From Leguminivora glycinivorella (Eukaryota > Arthropoda > Insecta > Lepidoptera > Tortricidae), in assembly GCF_023078275.1 (NCBI RefSeq), contig NC_062983.1:6007001-6071000 (forward strand): a stretch of DNA of 64,000 bases, given 5' to 3'. The notes beneath the pieces were generated by a model. The model was not told where the DNA came from. It was given only the letters and a program-made list of their open reading frames with translations, and did not search any database. Made by a program: the position numbers and the translations under genes. Within the stretch, counting starts at the first letter, position 1. Each line of letters begins with the position of its first letter. Positions 23,760-36,609 of the stretch are shown piece after piece.

Positions 23760-24270
23760 AAGTGTTACTATGCCTTTAAAGACGCTAATACAGGTACAGC
23801 CAATTTGACATTTATGACAATAATAGTGTGTAACCTTTTTTTAATAAATAAAAATAAGTGACTGGTCCCCTTATCCGACTGTCCTCACGCCCGGCTTGGT
23901 GTGAACTTGATACATGACATTGTGTCCTTTTCACGCACCTTGCGACCGCCTTTGTGGGCTCCACGCTTTCTTAGTTTTTTATTTAGGTATCTTTTATACC
24001 ATTCTTTGTAGGAGTAAGCGGTTCTTTGTTGCTATTGTGTGACTTAATTTTGCTAAGAGGCTTGAATAAGACGGATTTTTTTTTGTAGGAACTAAACACG
24101 AAATATTACACTAGACCCGTATGGAAGGTTATTGTAAACACCATTTGATTAATTAATCTTCTTGATTAACTAACCCTTATAAATTCTAATGAACACAAGT
24201 TAAATTATAATCTATTGAAAATATTTCAACTTGTGCTGTCTTAAAGTAGTCACACTACTATGTATATAAA
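23760..24270. other. Intergenic, nothing recognised
   Basis: No recognised feature. The motif taacccttataaa at 24171 recurs just after the palindrome at 24384, which may reflect how the palindrome arose. Confidence 0.5.
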
Positions 24271-24386
24271 TTAAAACCGAAATAAATTACACATATGAAA
24301 GAAAAAGTGACCAAGTCCTCTGGTGCCAGAGCACCAGAGGACTTGGTCACTTTTTCTTTCATATGTGTAATTTATTTCGGTTTTAA
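24271..24386. repeat. Near-perfect palindrome, 56-bp arms, 4-nt loop
   Basis: 24271-24326 and 24331-24386 are exact reverse complements around the loop caga. I checked every base of the arms. Such a tight, mismatch-free palindrome extrudes readily and is unstable, so it is either new or an artefact of library preparation or assembly. No known MITE terminus is evident. Confidence 0.95.
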
Positions 24387-26889
24387 CCCTTATAAAATTC
24401 ATTTTGGAGCTACATATAATATAAATTTCTATTTTTCTACCGGGTGGAACTGAAAGATGGACTTAATGCAAAAGGGAATTTCTATAGATTAGTGTTTTAT
24501 TTTTCATCAACCAAATAAGGCTATATAAGTATCTATATATATCCCAAAACACTCAAAATTATATTCACGACCTTACATTTTGTGGAACTGATCTTTAATT
24601 AAATTTCCTCTTCGTCACCATAAATTTTCAATCGCAACCCTACAAACTATTTTAAAAATCAGCTTGAAAACTGCATATAATTTCTCACGTAACCCTGCAG
24701 ATGCAGACTGTATTAAAATCCCGATGTTGTTCTTGAGAAGGGTTGAAGGGGTTGCCGAGTGTCCCCCCAACCCCCCTCCCGTTGCTAAATTATGAGGAAA
24801 ATAAAGACACTGACGCTCCGTGATGATGTCGATAGAATTTTTTAGGCCCACATTAAGACTGGAGTGTATAAAAGAAGAAATTGAAATATATCTTTTAATG
24901 ATGTTAACCACTGACTGTGGGTTTACGTTTTACATCTATCTAGGTAGGTACTTAATTATTGTAATGTGACATGATATAAATGTAAAAGTTTATTAAAAAA
25001 CTTCAGCTAAAAAGTAAATTGAATGAGAAAAGAACAAGCAGAATTTTACCAAAGTTATATCTATGATATTAAGTATCAGATAGGTCTTTAAAAACACCGT
25101 GTCTGAAAACGGTTACTAAGTAGTCTTAGTTTCGGAAGTTGTCACTATAACTGTCTTTTGTATTGTTTAAAAATAAACAAATGCGTGATCGGACATGCAC
25201 TTGGTCGGTTTTTCAAATAAGTACTTTATAGGATACCATGGTTAAGACTCACAGCAATTAATTTACACATTTCCTCGTCTTCTATCCCAACAATTTTTTA
25301 TTTACTTGGGTGTTTCTCAGAAGCCCTAACGATGTGGTTTTTGGGTACCTTAACTGGGTACAAACTTTTTGTTATACTTTAAGATTGTTGATGGTTCCCT
25401 CAGAGGAAAGTTCTGGTAAATAAGGGTATACTCCACCATGCAATTTAAGTACTGTTTTGATAACATCGTAGTCTAAATTACCAAATTTTTTAAGAGTTTT
25501 GTGTTTGGTAAGTAAGACTTGTAAATTGGAATTATAAATTCTAACAGTTTAATGAGGATATATTATACGAAAACTGTCAAGAAAGACTTTTAAGTGTTTT
25601 TAAAATGATTTAAGACAATACAATGGTTTTCACCAATTGAGTAAAAAAAATGTTTTGTACCTAAAATAATAGCCATTATTTCAAACGGGTTACCCATAAC
25701 TAAATCGAATAAATCTCGATATTTAAGAACACATATCCGTAGATCTTCCGCATAGAGTACTAACACCGCCTTACTGGTCAAGTGGTCACGAGCGCGACGT
25801 TTACTGTGTGTGTGTATGTGTGTGTGTTATATATTCAACTCTCACGGGAGTGACGGGACTTTTATAAGTAAAAAAAAAAAAAGTTGATTATTTTAACCAC
25901 CTTATCCCGAATCGGTAAAAAGCCCTCTTCGACGAACTAGCGCATCTCAAGTTGAGCCCCGACGTTAATGAATAATTAATGCTCACACCTCCAATTATTA
26001 TTATAAGGAAAGCAATTAGGGAGGTGTTTGTGCCATAATTACACTATTCTAAAACGACTTAAGTCCCCACATTTTGATGTCACTTGATACCTTTTAGAAT
26101 TCAAAGCCTGCACCGTCACACATATCAAATGACGTATGACGCAAGGGTTTATATAAACTTTGGACTTTTGAAAATAAGTTGGAAAATTAGCGTGTATTCG
26201 GGCTTCATATAATATTGGTCTATGGATTTTTTGTTGAATGGAGAGATTTGAACGTTATATAAATAGGACAAGTTTTAATGTGTTTTTGGTAATTACGCTT
26301 TGATTATGTTATTAATGTTCAGACTCGAACCTTGTGTCCTTAGTTGTCTTGAGCAAGCTAAGAATGGCAGAGCTAAAAGCATTCATACATCACGATTTGC
26401 GGTGTCTATCTTCTCGTACCTCGGAAGTAGAACTAATATAGAATGTCTGTTATAAAATCGAAAATAGGTATACCTAGGCAGGAGCAATTTAAATATATTT
26501 TTTGAGAATGGCCGCGACGGGTACTCTTTACTTACACGTCGAGGACCGCTAGCTTTGCGAACACACGACAAATTCAATGCCTATAACTGTGTTCGATGGA
26601 TAGAAATCTAATTTATACATTAATAGCCTTAAATACGTTTCCTTTGTTATGAAAACTTAATTCTATAATTACTTCCTCCTACGTCTGACCTTCACAGGAC
26701 TACCATATGCTTTGTTGACGTTTATTTTAGTCATCTCCCGCGGTCCCAGGTCTCCTCTAAGCGGGAGTAGACCGGGCCAAAATGGACATCAGGGCGAGTA
26801 TTTATAAGGTGAGATGGGTATTTTTACATCATTTCGTATTGTGATTTGAAGACTGCTGTTGGAAGTGTGAGTAATATTTTATTACAATA
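24387..26889. other. Intergenic, nothing recognised
   Basis: AT-rich sequence with a C-rich stretch at 24762-24780 and a GT microsatellite at 25806-25828. The 98-residue minus-strand ORF at 24615-24911 has no motif that I recognise. Confidence 0.5.
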
Positions 26890-27296
26890 CTAGCTTTTAC
26901 CCGCGGCTTCGCCCGCGTAATAAAAGTATTCATTAAGATTTTCATTTGGATCCGTAGGGACCGTAGGTTTCTCTGTAGGTATATTTATCTGCGATTATTT
27001 CGATTGCACGTAATACTTTTGCTTGCAATGATTGTAGAAATATTACACATCGACCACAGCGTAGGTAATTCTATATACGCTGGGGAAACCTTTATAAACA
27101 TCCCACATAGCCCGTATTTCGACACTATGATCGGTGGGTAAAAAGTACTTTTTTCTATTATCCCTTACAATTTTTTACATTTTGCTTATACTTATCGCAA
27201 ACGTAATCTTCAAGCAAGCAAACAACGATCGTCTTAGAGCACATTGATTGTAAGAGACCGCCGACCAATTATCCGTATCCCTCTAACGATACCCAT

Positions 27297-27482
27297 ATCC
27301 GTATCCCTAACGCTATCGCTATCGCTATCGCTATCGCTAACGCTATCGCTAACGCTATCGCTGTCGCTATCCCTATAGCTATCCCTATCGCTATCCCTAT
27401 CGCTATCCCTATCGCTATCCCTATCCCTATCCCTATTCCTATCCCTATCCCTATCCCTATCCCTATCCCTATCCCTATCCCT
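27297..27482 (+). repeat. Hexanucleotide array, (atcgct)n passing into (atccct)n
   Basis: About 30 units in which ctatcg and ctatcc variants grade into each other along the array. On the minus strand it translates as Arg-Asp repeats, which accounts for the low-complexity 84-residue ORF. Replication slippage within the Helitron is the likely origin. Confidence 0.9.
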
Positions 27483-27530
27483 TATCAAGATGTTTAATGA
27501 TATAACACTTTAAGTTCTCGCGCTTTGTAC

Positions 27531-27900
27531 ACATATTTAAAGTCACATACAGGTCGAACGCGATTAATTAACATTATTTTTACCTTTTTTCCCAACGTTT
27601 CGATTTAAAGTCACATACAGGTCGAACGCGATTAATTAACATTATTTTTACCTTTTTTCCCAACGTTTCGGCCACGTTGCACTGGCCGTGGTCGCGGAAG
27701 ACTGACGTCCCAGCAAAATGTCACCGGAGATGTAAACAACACAAAACTACCCGATATTAATTTATATAAATGTTCGGGGTAGACAAATAAATATAATCTA
27801 CCCGCTTTTAGTTAATGTTTATTTCCCACCATGTTTATTTTAAAGGTAAAAATAATGTTAATTAATCGCGTTCGACCTGTATGTGACTTTAAATATATGT
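27531..27900. mobile_element. TIR element nested in the Helitron, with duplicated left end
   Basis: The left TIR (atatttaaagtcacatacag onward) occurs twice in a 67-bp tandem duplication (27536-27602 and 27603-27669). Its complement forms the right end at about 27844-27896, giving arms near 50 bp. The centre has aacgtttcggccacgttg and its inverted partner. This motif class also appears in the element at 40109-40239. Non-coding. Confidence 0.8.
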
Positions 27901-28110
27901 TTAATGATTTCTTATCAAGTGCTAAAATATAAAGTTTCATGGTTTTATCTTTTAAAATTAAGAAATACCATACAAACTTTCAACCTCTTTTTCAACCCCT
28001 TCATCCCTTTTTTCGAAATAAAAAGTAGCCTATGTTCTGTCTCAGGGTCTAAAGATTATCTGTTCCAAATTTCATCAAAATCGGTTGCGTGGTTTAAGCG
28101 GGAAAGCGTA

Positions 28111-28147
<37 letters not shown>

Positions 28148-28202
28148 GTTACTTTCGCATTTATAATATTAGTATAGTAAGTATAGTATAGTATAGTATG
28201 GA

Positions 28203-28637
28203 TGGATGGATAAACTCATGACATAGATAGATAGATACCTAATTAAATATCAAGTTAGGTTTTTAATCATTTAAAAATACATATTTATTTCCGGAAACAT
28301 ATTTTTAGTAACAGTTTAGAACTAATCAGTCAGCTTAGCACTAAACACATCCGTCAGTGACGTCTAGTGACGTTTGAATACAATGGTTTGGTCCTGGGTT
28401 CGAATCTTTATCAGGGCATTTATTTGAGAGATGAACACATTTATATCATGGATATTTAGGCATGTATTTACCTAAGTGTATTTAATAGAAAAATCTCGAA
28501 CAAATACTCATACACTTAATTCTAAATAGGAGCATGTCCCCCCCCTCTCGATCCGGCTTTCACCGGCGCGCGCGCAGGGCACGGTACGGCGCACCGGAAG
28601 CGGCGTGGCAGGAGCGCCGGACGACGAGATTGTGCGC
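28203..28637. other. Intergenic, nothing recognised
   Basis: Short microsatellite-like tracts (gatg, gata) up to 28235, then ordinary sequence that turns GC-rich from about 28560. Confidence 0.5.
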
Positions 28638-28970
28638 CTGAGTCCTTCCGGCGGCGCGTGAGGAGCAAGCGCACAGCGGGCCGATTTTTGAGTCTCACGC
28701 GTTCGAATTCAGAAAATTGTCACTGAAAATAATAAGCACGTCACCGTTTTCAACCTGTATTTTAGTGACAAAATCCCGTATTCGAGATTCAAAAATCGCC
28801 CTCCAGGTTAGAAAGTTTTCGTTTTTTTTAAATCTTAATGAATGCATCTTGCGTAATTAAATCAATATCGAAAATATTGGTTAAATGAGTAACAATACTT
28901 AACCAATGAAGATCGATCCGACTTTCTGCTTGACTGAGTACTTCCGGTGGCGAGTGAGGCGCAAGCGCTG
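28638..28970 (+). repeat. GC-rich direct repeats flanking a MITE
   Basis: A ~40-bp block (gagtccttccggcggcgcgt at 28639 and gagtacttccggtggcgagt at 28936) occurs on both sides of the MITE at 28678. Either a larger element was split by the MITE, or a segment was duplicated. Confidence 0.5.
28678..28803. mobile_element. MITE with gggcgatttttgaatctc-type TIRs
   Basis: The left end gggccgatttttgagtctca and the right end (complement of gggcgatttttgaatctcg) pair, as do inner blocks aaaattgtcactgaaaat and attttagtgacaaaat. Palindromic over about 125 bp and non-coding. Confidence 0.75.
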
Positions 28971-28981
28971 AGGTCAGGCCC

Positions 28982-29123
28982 CGTAGCCGAATGGCATTTC
29001 TACGACGCGTAACGAAAACGAAATGCCGCGAAAGGTAGTCTGGCTCTGTCGCGCCAATACTCAAGAGCGATAGAGATAGATATCTACGAGTGTTTCGTGA
29101 GCGTTTGTGCATTCGGCTACGCA
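28982..29123. mobile_element. MITE with cgtagccgaatg TIRs
   Basis: cgtagccgaatgg at 28982 pairs with cattcggctacgcacg ending about 29125. The interior has a CpG-rich tract. The 98-residue minus-strand ORF across it is incidental. Confidence 0.6.
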
Positions 29124-29416
29124 CGCAGGAGTGCTTCTAGTTTTTTTTTCTTCTTATAATACTTTTGAATATTCCAAACTATTTAAAATATTTTCAATTA
29201 AGTAAAGTTACTTTCACTAGTGTAAAGTAACTTTTCTCAAACATGCAATGAAATATTGTCTTTACGTTCCTTAAAATGGGCTGGGAAGTATCGCTTTTTG
29301 GGCGCAACAACTCGAGAGGACTGTAAAGGGATTTCATATTATTTTTTAGGCCTAGGCCTGCAAAGTTTTTTTTTTTTAGAATATTGTCCTTTAGAGCATT
29401 TTTTTTTTCATTGTAT
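29124..29416. other. Intergenic, nothing recognised
   Basis: T-rich stretches and no gene. Confidence 0.5.
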
Positions 29417-29535
29417 GTTTGAGAAAAGCACTATACATGCCTCGGCGTGAAAACGGATTCCCGGCCTCGTATCCCTATCCGTATATACCCACTTGGCCGG
29501 AAATCCTCATTTTCCCGGCCTCTGATGTAATGTAC
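29417..29535 (+). repeat. Interspersed repeat (gtttgagaaaagcactat type), copy 2
   Basis: Second copy of the repeat at 22701, with gtttgagaaaagcactatac, atgcctcggcgtg and ttcccggcctcgtatccct in the same order. Confidence 0.55.
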
Positions 29536-29993
29536 TATTACTTAATTGAAAATATTTTAAATAGTATAAAATTGTAGACAGTTTTAAAGTTACGGGGCTG
29601 CGATCTTAACTTTATTTTTACTTTTTAGATGACATACCCATAATTACAGTGCCATTGCCCCACTTTGGTTTTTCAAAGTCCAAATATAACTGAATCCCGC
29701 TTACTCCCCTTCTTGGACCACTTCGGTCGACGCTCCCGATCTTCGAACGCGATCTTTTTATTGACGGTGTCGCGCCCATTGCCTCGTGATGTATCGTGGG
29801 GCACTGTTTGGCTGATCATTATTTTATTGGGCTGAGAGTTTTCTGGCTGAGAATTAACTAAGAAAACCTATGTTACTCGATAGTCACCGAAAATGACTTT
29901 GAAAGTGAACAGCGTCCCTAAACGGTTATTACTAGAACTAATAATTGCATACAATTTGATTGACAATTTCCGCGTAAGCGCAATCAAGTAACA
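29536..29993. other. Intergenic, nothing recognised
   Basis: No feature that I can support. Confidence 0.5.
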
Positions 29994-30490
29994 TACATAT
30001 ATACATAAAATCACGCCTGTGTCCCATGAAGGGGTAGGCAGAGCACATGAAACTACTCTTGGCAAATAAGGGGTTGAAAGAAAACGAAACTGTGACAGTT
30101 TTCTTCAAATGAATATTTTTTTGTGTGTAAAATCTACCAGAACACGAAAAAGTCACGTTACAGTTCAAAATGTGACTTCTTACAATAAACCGTTTAATAT
30201 TAGATATTGACTTATGTTTTGATTAAATAAAATTTAATACATACATACATACATACAATCACGCCTATGTCCCATGAAGGGGTAGGCAGAGCACATGAAA
30301 CTACTCAGGTTTCAGTGCCACTCTTGACAAATAAGGGGTTGAAAGAAAACGAAACTGTGACATTGCAGTGACAGGTTGCCAGCCTCTCGCCTACGCCACA
30401 ATTTAACCCATATTTCACAGTCGCCTTCTACGACACCCACGGGAAGAAAGGGGTGGTGAAATTCTTAACCCGTCACCATACGGGCGAATC
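29994..30490 (-). mobile_element. LINE 3' tail with (catg/atgt)n end, two minus-strand pieces
   Basis: The full tail is 30236-30490. Reverse-complemented it reads ggtgacgggttaagaatttc, then cgtgggtgtcgtagaaggcg, gcgtaggcgagaggctgg and a tgtatgtatgta tail. A shorter piece of the same tail lies at 29994-30096. The spacer 30097-30235 is not part of the tail, yet it is repeated with the full tail at 42364-42757 in the other orientation, so the whole ~390 bp travels as one block. Confidence 0.8.
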
Positions 30491-33276
30491 AAGTAACATA
30501 TTAGAAACTTTCATAAACTCAATTTTTTTAATTAACTAAAATATAAAAAAGGGTATAATTGCTGCCGAACCTTCGATTTCAAGAAAACTATAGGTACTAA
30601 AAGACGAGTAAAATTTCTTTGGTTCTTTATTTTTGACGATTATAATGTCAGAGTGAACCTGAGAGAAATGTCATAGTTGACTATGACGTAGATCTTCCGA
30701 CAAATGTGGTCGGCTATTAAGTACACAGTAAAGCCACCCACCTGTCTCGGTTCTCACGACGCATGCGCGTTTCACACGCGCTTGCCTTACGCTTCCTTCC
30801 TGTCTGCGTACACGCAGGCGCGTTCGGATACTGGCTGCTTGCACTGATTTAAATAATATCAGCTTGAAGTCAGTTTGATAGTTTGAGTCATAAATTTAGT
30901 TTGATTAATTCTGCTCCAACTTATATAACTGCTATAATTTTGAAAGTAAAGTTGTACATTTAGTATACATGGCTGATTCTACACAGTTTTGTGATGAGAT
31001 GCTGATTTTTCAGTATCAAAAGTAAAATTTCTTAATAAATTGTCATTTATAGATCTCATATCATACCTACAGTCATGAAGTAATTTTACAAAACATATTC
31101 ACATTAGTGGTCAGCGACTATAACCCTACCGATACTTTACTCGATGACAGTTAGTTTTTTTTCGTTATTTTTCCAAGTTCTTAGAAAATCTCTTAAGTTT
31201 TTTTTTCACACCTTATTTTAGTATCCGAACGCACAATCTTGTAGGGTCATAGCGGTTGTAAGTGACACTTATTATCGTTACCCGCGCGACCGCCTGGGAA
31301 CGGCTTGGACGAAGGAAGTATTGAGGGTGATTCAAGTGATTGAGGTATTGTCAGGTTGGAAGTGATTCATATAGGAAGTAAGGTTATGGGAAGTGATAGT
31401 TCGGAGGTGGGAAGTAGTGATGAGATTTTAATTTTGACAAAAAAACTGTGGAAATGCCGTGTGTATAATGTTTTAACCATGACCCTTGAAGCACAATGGA
31501 CCCTTTTTGACTAGTATATCTGGCAAATATTAAAGTTAAATATGAACTTATTACGGACTCTTAATAATTTGAATAAAAAACGATTTTTCATGAATGTATT
31601 TGTAATGTCATGAATGTATTTGTATTTGATTTGTAATGTCTTTAAAGTTTAAATTTATCTGTTCTTAAAATTTTATTTAAGTATTTGTTATAAAACATGT
31701 ACTTAGTTCACTGACGTTTGTAGTGCGTTTATAAATAACGCAATTAGAATGAAAAATGCACATTTTCAGTAAATGCACTACGCTTAGGTACCTACATACA
31801 TTGAGTTGAACACATGTTTCTCTATCTCATGCAATTAAAACAGATCGAATTTAAAATTACATTTTTGTATTCATGTCAACCTTTATCTAAAAAGAATTAC
31901 CTCAACAATGGACCCTTTTCTTCGCAGAAAACCGCAACTATTCTTACAGAAATCGTTTCTTTGTCGCTTCTCGCTTACCGTTCTTTTGTCGTGTCTTAGG
32001 TCGTCCTTTGTTTTAACGTTGTTTAAACTGGGCACCGTGGGAATTAGGGGACAGTGTTTGTCGTATCGTGTGTCTTGACGATGCTGAATTTATTTCCTGT
32101 CTCATATTTTATGGACACTTAATGATTTTTGGGAGCCTTTGTCTTTGTCGGACTATGGCTAGGTATTAATATTTCTTTCTTTATAATAAATACTGCTAAC
32201 TTCAATTTGTAAGAAAAAAATATTTAAATTCGTAACAATATTTTAATGTTCACGCGTATCTAGATTACTTAAATCCACAAATATGATCAAGATCATTATT
32301 TGTAGAACATTCGAAGAAACTTTTATCACAAATAATCATACTACTCGTACATATATTCAAATCACTCACTGTATTAGCAAAAATCTGAAATTAAGTTACT
32401 TTCCACTCTGTCTACACCTCGGGAGAGCTTACTTATAGAAACTTTAGTACTCACATGGCACGTACAATTGTACCAATTTACAAAACTACAAGTATTATTG
32501 CCCTGATTGCACATATTCGGCTTAGTTTGATGTTCTTAACTACCAGCGATTTGAAAGCAATGCACTATGACACTCCAGTCACGGAACTCATCATATAATC
32601 ATGGCAAACCCTGAACCCATCATTTTTATGATATACGTCACCATATAATGTCCGTTCAGACAATTATAAATGCAAAAAGATGTGTCTAAAGATTATTCGT
32701 CGCGTGCTCGCCTGTCATTAGGGAGTGTCCACACGTGAACAGTTTGGATTATATTTAATTACACTGGATAGACAAGAAAGAGGAAATATACTGCTTTTAG
32801 GTTATGAGAAGCAAAATATTATGAAGAATTTTAAAATGTAATTTCTACAAATATATCTGTAATATGACGTTTTTTATTCCATTTTTTTATTTTAATTGTA
32901 TATTTTACTGGATCCAAGAATTTATTAATTAGTAAACATAAACAAAACTTTAGTAGTGTTTAATAATACACAGTAATAAACATATATAAAAATGAGTTTT
33001 ACAAAGGCTGCAATATATACCATTTTGATCCAGGAACTGTAAGTATTTTATATTTTCGAAAAAAATGTTTTTATTTTACAGACCTACTCATTAATGTTTG
33101 TCACAGTCGTCACAGAGTTAACCAATAAAATTTAGTCCTGGGCTTATTTGACACCAAACCACAAAATTCTTGACGCCTAGTCCAGATGACAACCGCTTGC
33201 GCTACGAAAATGCTTTTTTTCTCTTTCTCTCTATCCATTCGTAGCTTCGGTGTCGTGGCACCAGCAATTCTCAACT
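30491..33276. other. Intergenic, nothing recognised
   Basis: A CpG-richer patch at about 30735-30845 includes gacgcatgcgcgt, an NRF-1-like palindrome. It could be a promoter, but no exon can be shown. The rest is AT-rich. Confidence 0.4.
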
Positions 33277-33548
33277 TAGGCCCCCTAGATTAGGTATGTC
33301 GCCGCGAGATAAGTAGTCTATCGCGCTGCGACATACTATACCATCCGTATGTCATTAATAAAGTCAGACATAGGTCGCGGCGAGATACTGTTGCGTGCTA
33401 GCCCTGCTGTAGGGTTAGCACATGATTGCCGCGAGAGTATCTCGCCGCGAGATAGACTACCCATCCTTATGTAATTTATGCAATTAGAAGAAGACGTGTG
33501 ATCTATCTCGTGACGACATACTCTCGCGGCAATTATGTGTTAGGCCTA
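33277..33548. mobile_element. Two adjacent palindromic MITEs of one family
   Basis: 33410-33548 has ~45-bp TIRs (tagggttagcacatgattgc at the left) and a possible 3-bp target duplication ctg on both sides. The region just before it, from about 33277 to 33405, carries the same cgccgcgagata blocks and a similar centre (catccgtatgtcatt vs catccttatgtaatt), so it is a second, diverged copy. Confidence 0.7.
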
Positions 33549-36417
33549 CTGGTAAAAACAGTAACGTTCTATGGGCAGTAGCGTAGAAAAAGTCGGTTAC
33601 CGCGCGAAGCCGGGGCGACAGATGCCGGCCGGTACGGCACGACAGCTTGCTTGGCCGTTACTTTGCTCCAAACTGGAGCATATCTTTGGATGTGGTTTTA
33701 ATTACGTTTTTTACGGTGTTGTTCATAAGTCTGTTATGCTCACAATTGCTGATGATTTTGGATTAATTTAATTGTAAATAAATCATTAAATAATGTGTAA
33801 TATAATTTAATGTATGAGCTATTTAAGCAACTAACATATTATATCTATAATTCTGCTAACAATTCTATGGATACAAGTTTATCGGAAATAAAGATTTAAT
33901 AATAATTGTAATAACCAAACAAAATCGTTTCGTCTTATCAGTAATGTTGACAAAATAAATGTTGGTAAGATGTTGCAAAATTTTAAATGAACATTTCAGA
34001 AATTTGCGGACACTGACAATATTATTAGGAGTTCCTTTGGCATTTCTAATTATTCTTTATCTAGATAACTTAAAATGATTTGTCCTAGTTGCTAGTATAA
34101 AATTGGACCATGACAAATGATGCCATTTTTTTTCTTTTACTATTTTAAATTTGGGATTTTTTTACTACATTTATTATCAGGATAATAAAGTTACATTGGA
34201 TCATCAAACTATTTGGACAATCATGTTAACAGAAAGGGGTGAAGCTAGAATGAATCTTTGATTCTCTAATTGGAATTAACATTAAAACGTAACCATATGT
34301 TACATGACATGGCTTTTTCATTCTTTATAACAAATTCGATTTCTCTCGTAATCCGAAGTCTTACAATTCGAAATATTGTTGAAGTCTGATCAGTGATCAC
34401 TTTCATTATTTACATATGTTTGCACTTGCATATTAATCTAAACATGTAATGCACATTCAACTCTATGTAACCACAAAATAAAGTCCTAAATAAAACACAA
34501 GATAAAACGAGATAGGAGTTTTCTAAAGTTACAAACACCCTAACCAATTAAACGTCTTAAAGGAAACCATTCGATTGTTCCAAATTCGAATTTTCGAATT
34601 CAAATTGCCCGTCATGCTGGCCGAAAAGGAACCGTGAATTGACAAGTTTAAATTTCTTAGGTTGATTGACTTTTTGTGGCTCACTTCCGGGTTTTCGAAT
34701 TTCGAATGTGAAATTTTCGCTTGACTTGCGTTTAGAAATTGATATTAGGATCTTAGGTGGCTATTACGTCGTCTGTCGTCCGGTTGTTCAGTGAAGTGTG
34801 TTTTGTTAATAACTTCATTCTGGATATAATGGGAGGAATGATCGTTTTCTGTTTGTCTTGAGGTGTTCTGGTCTGGTGGTAATGATCGAATTTATCACAA
34901 GTTAATGACTATATTACTGATAATTGTAAGAATATTTCGACTGGTAAAAGTTATTGATTGTTTTTTGTAAGAAACTTAAGTAGCATTCATATTTGACTTA
35001 AGTCGAAACTTCGACACGGATGTTAAATTCATATTAAAATATTTAACGTCATGTCATGAAAGAACCTACCACTTTCCAGAAGCATTAGAAACATGCTTAT
35101 GAAATTTGAATATTTTAGCTGACAAAAAAATTGTTTGTTTACGTACGTTTCACTTTTTCATTTTTCTATCAATATGATATCAAATCAATCGGTAACACAA
35201 ACGAATTAAAACGAATTACCTCTGGAAAGTCTGCTTATCCAAACAAAATGCCGACCAATCACGATTTTGTGAATTCAAAATTTAAAGCCCAGTACAGAAA
35301 ACCAATAGCTTGTACATACACGGCTAAATCGAGGTATATGTGTGCACACACACACGCGTGCTGCGCACGGCTAGCCGCCTGGGGGTGGGAGTGGGTGGCG
35401 ATGCGTTTTTGTGCATATAGTGTATGTAAAAGTGCGTGCGTCGATATTCTATTGGTATTAGTGTGTTTCATAGATTAGGGAGATGTTACTTTGGGTTTTT
35501 GTTAATAACTGTATTCTTTATCCTACATCGTTCTAAAAACATACGTGATAAACGAATTCATAGAATTATTTTCATAAATGTCAGAAACAACTCGTACCAT
35601 GAATAGAGGAAGCAAAAATGTCGATAATCGTAAAACGTCGATATTAAGATAAAAAGGGTCAAAAGTTCATCTCACTTAGCACATCTTTATCGATAAAAAG
35701 TTATTCACCTTTACAGCTATATAATAAACTCGTATAAAGTGTATAATTGTTCATATTTTTCAACCTAGTCAACCTAGCAAGAAAAAGTAATTAATTTGCC
35801 TTCAATAAACAGTAATCTCGAAACCTATTCCGCCCAACTTCCGTTCGCCCTAAAAGGCTAGTTCGTACAGCATTCGCTTTGTTTGTTAAGCCAGGACCAA
35901 CTACATCCATAGGCCGGGAGTGCTGTAATTTCCCGCATATCTAGAGCCCGCTTTACTTCGCATGTCTAGCCCTAACTTTAATATACGGATTTTAAAGGAC
36001 CTGTTTGCAATGATATTAAGAATAGGCTTTAGCTTTTAGGTTCTAAACTCTTATGTTAAGTAGTTTTACATTGCAAAGCTGAATAAGTCGGTAAATTAGA
36101 CGCCAGTGTGGAGCTAGCTTTATAGGCTGTAAGAGACCAGCGCGCTTGTGTAGAGGTAACTTTATCTTAAGCCTTAGGATACGCGCACGGACACTGCACC
36201 AATGTGAACGTAGAATTTGACGCCAAAATATCTGAACGACGTCCTTTATATTATATTTTCATCTTAAATGTCATAAAATTGGATTCCTGGTTTTATTGTG
36301 TATGTACGAGAATCGTCAGTGAATACCTACGTTTACAAATAAATATAATAAATACTATTCTTATTCGTTGTGTATTTACAAATTGTCACACACATTTCTT
36401 TGATATTTTTCGCGCAT
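33549..36417. other. Intergenic, nothing recognised
   Basis: The 115-residue ORF at 35131-35478 and its 70-residue shadow span a CA-rich and G-rich low-complexity tract and show no domain. No gene is called. Confidence 0.45.
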
Positions 36418-36609
36418 TTTCAGAGCCTCCCACGAACGCTCCGGCTGTGGAATGAGCTCCCTGTCGAGGTATTCCCGATGAACAATACCTTCAAAAAAGA
36501 TGCAAGTTTCTAATGGGTCGGCAGTTTGAGTTGCGGGCGTCCATTTGCGGTGACCGCTTTCCAAGGCGGGCCGTATACCTGTCAACCGACGAGGTATAAA
36601 AAAAAAAAA
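36418..36609 (+). pseudogene. LINE 3' end: pol C-terminus, 3' UTR, poly(A)
   Basis: The frame from 36418 to the stop at 36511 reads SLPRTLRLWNELPVEVF, the closing motif of LINE polyproteins common in moths. A ~85-bp 3' UTR and about 12 A follow. The upstream part is missing. The overlapping 83- and 69-residue ORFs in other frames are shadows. Confidence 0.75.

Larger units (their letters stand above)
26890..28202 (-). mobile_element. Small Helitron-like element (lepidopteran type), with nested insertions
   Basis: On the minus strand it begins A|TCCATAC and soon reads actaatattataaatgcg. It ends in the hairpin cgcgggcgaagccgcggg followed by taaaagCTAG|T. TC at the start, hairpin plus CTRR at the end and insertion between A and T are the Helitron hallmarks. 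It has no Rep or helicase coding, so it is non-autonomous. A tract of (acag)n at about 28106-28147 lies near the 5' end, as often in this family. The 102- and 84-residue ORFs inside are repeat products. Confidence 0.8.

Noticed and set aside
27234..27488. Arg-Asp repeat protein
   Set aside because: It is a direct translation of a hexanucleotide array inside a Helitron.
35131..35478. 115-residue ORF as a gene
   Set aside because: It crosses CA-repeat and G-rich low-complexity sequence, has an equally open antisense frame, and shows no domain or splice context.
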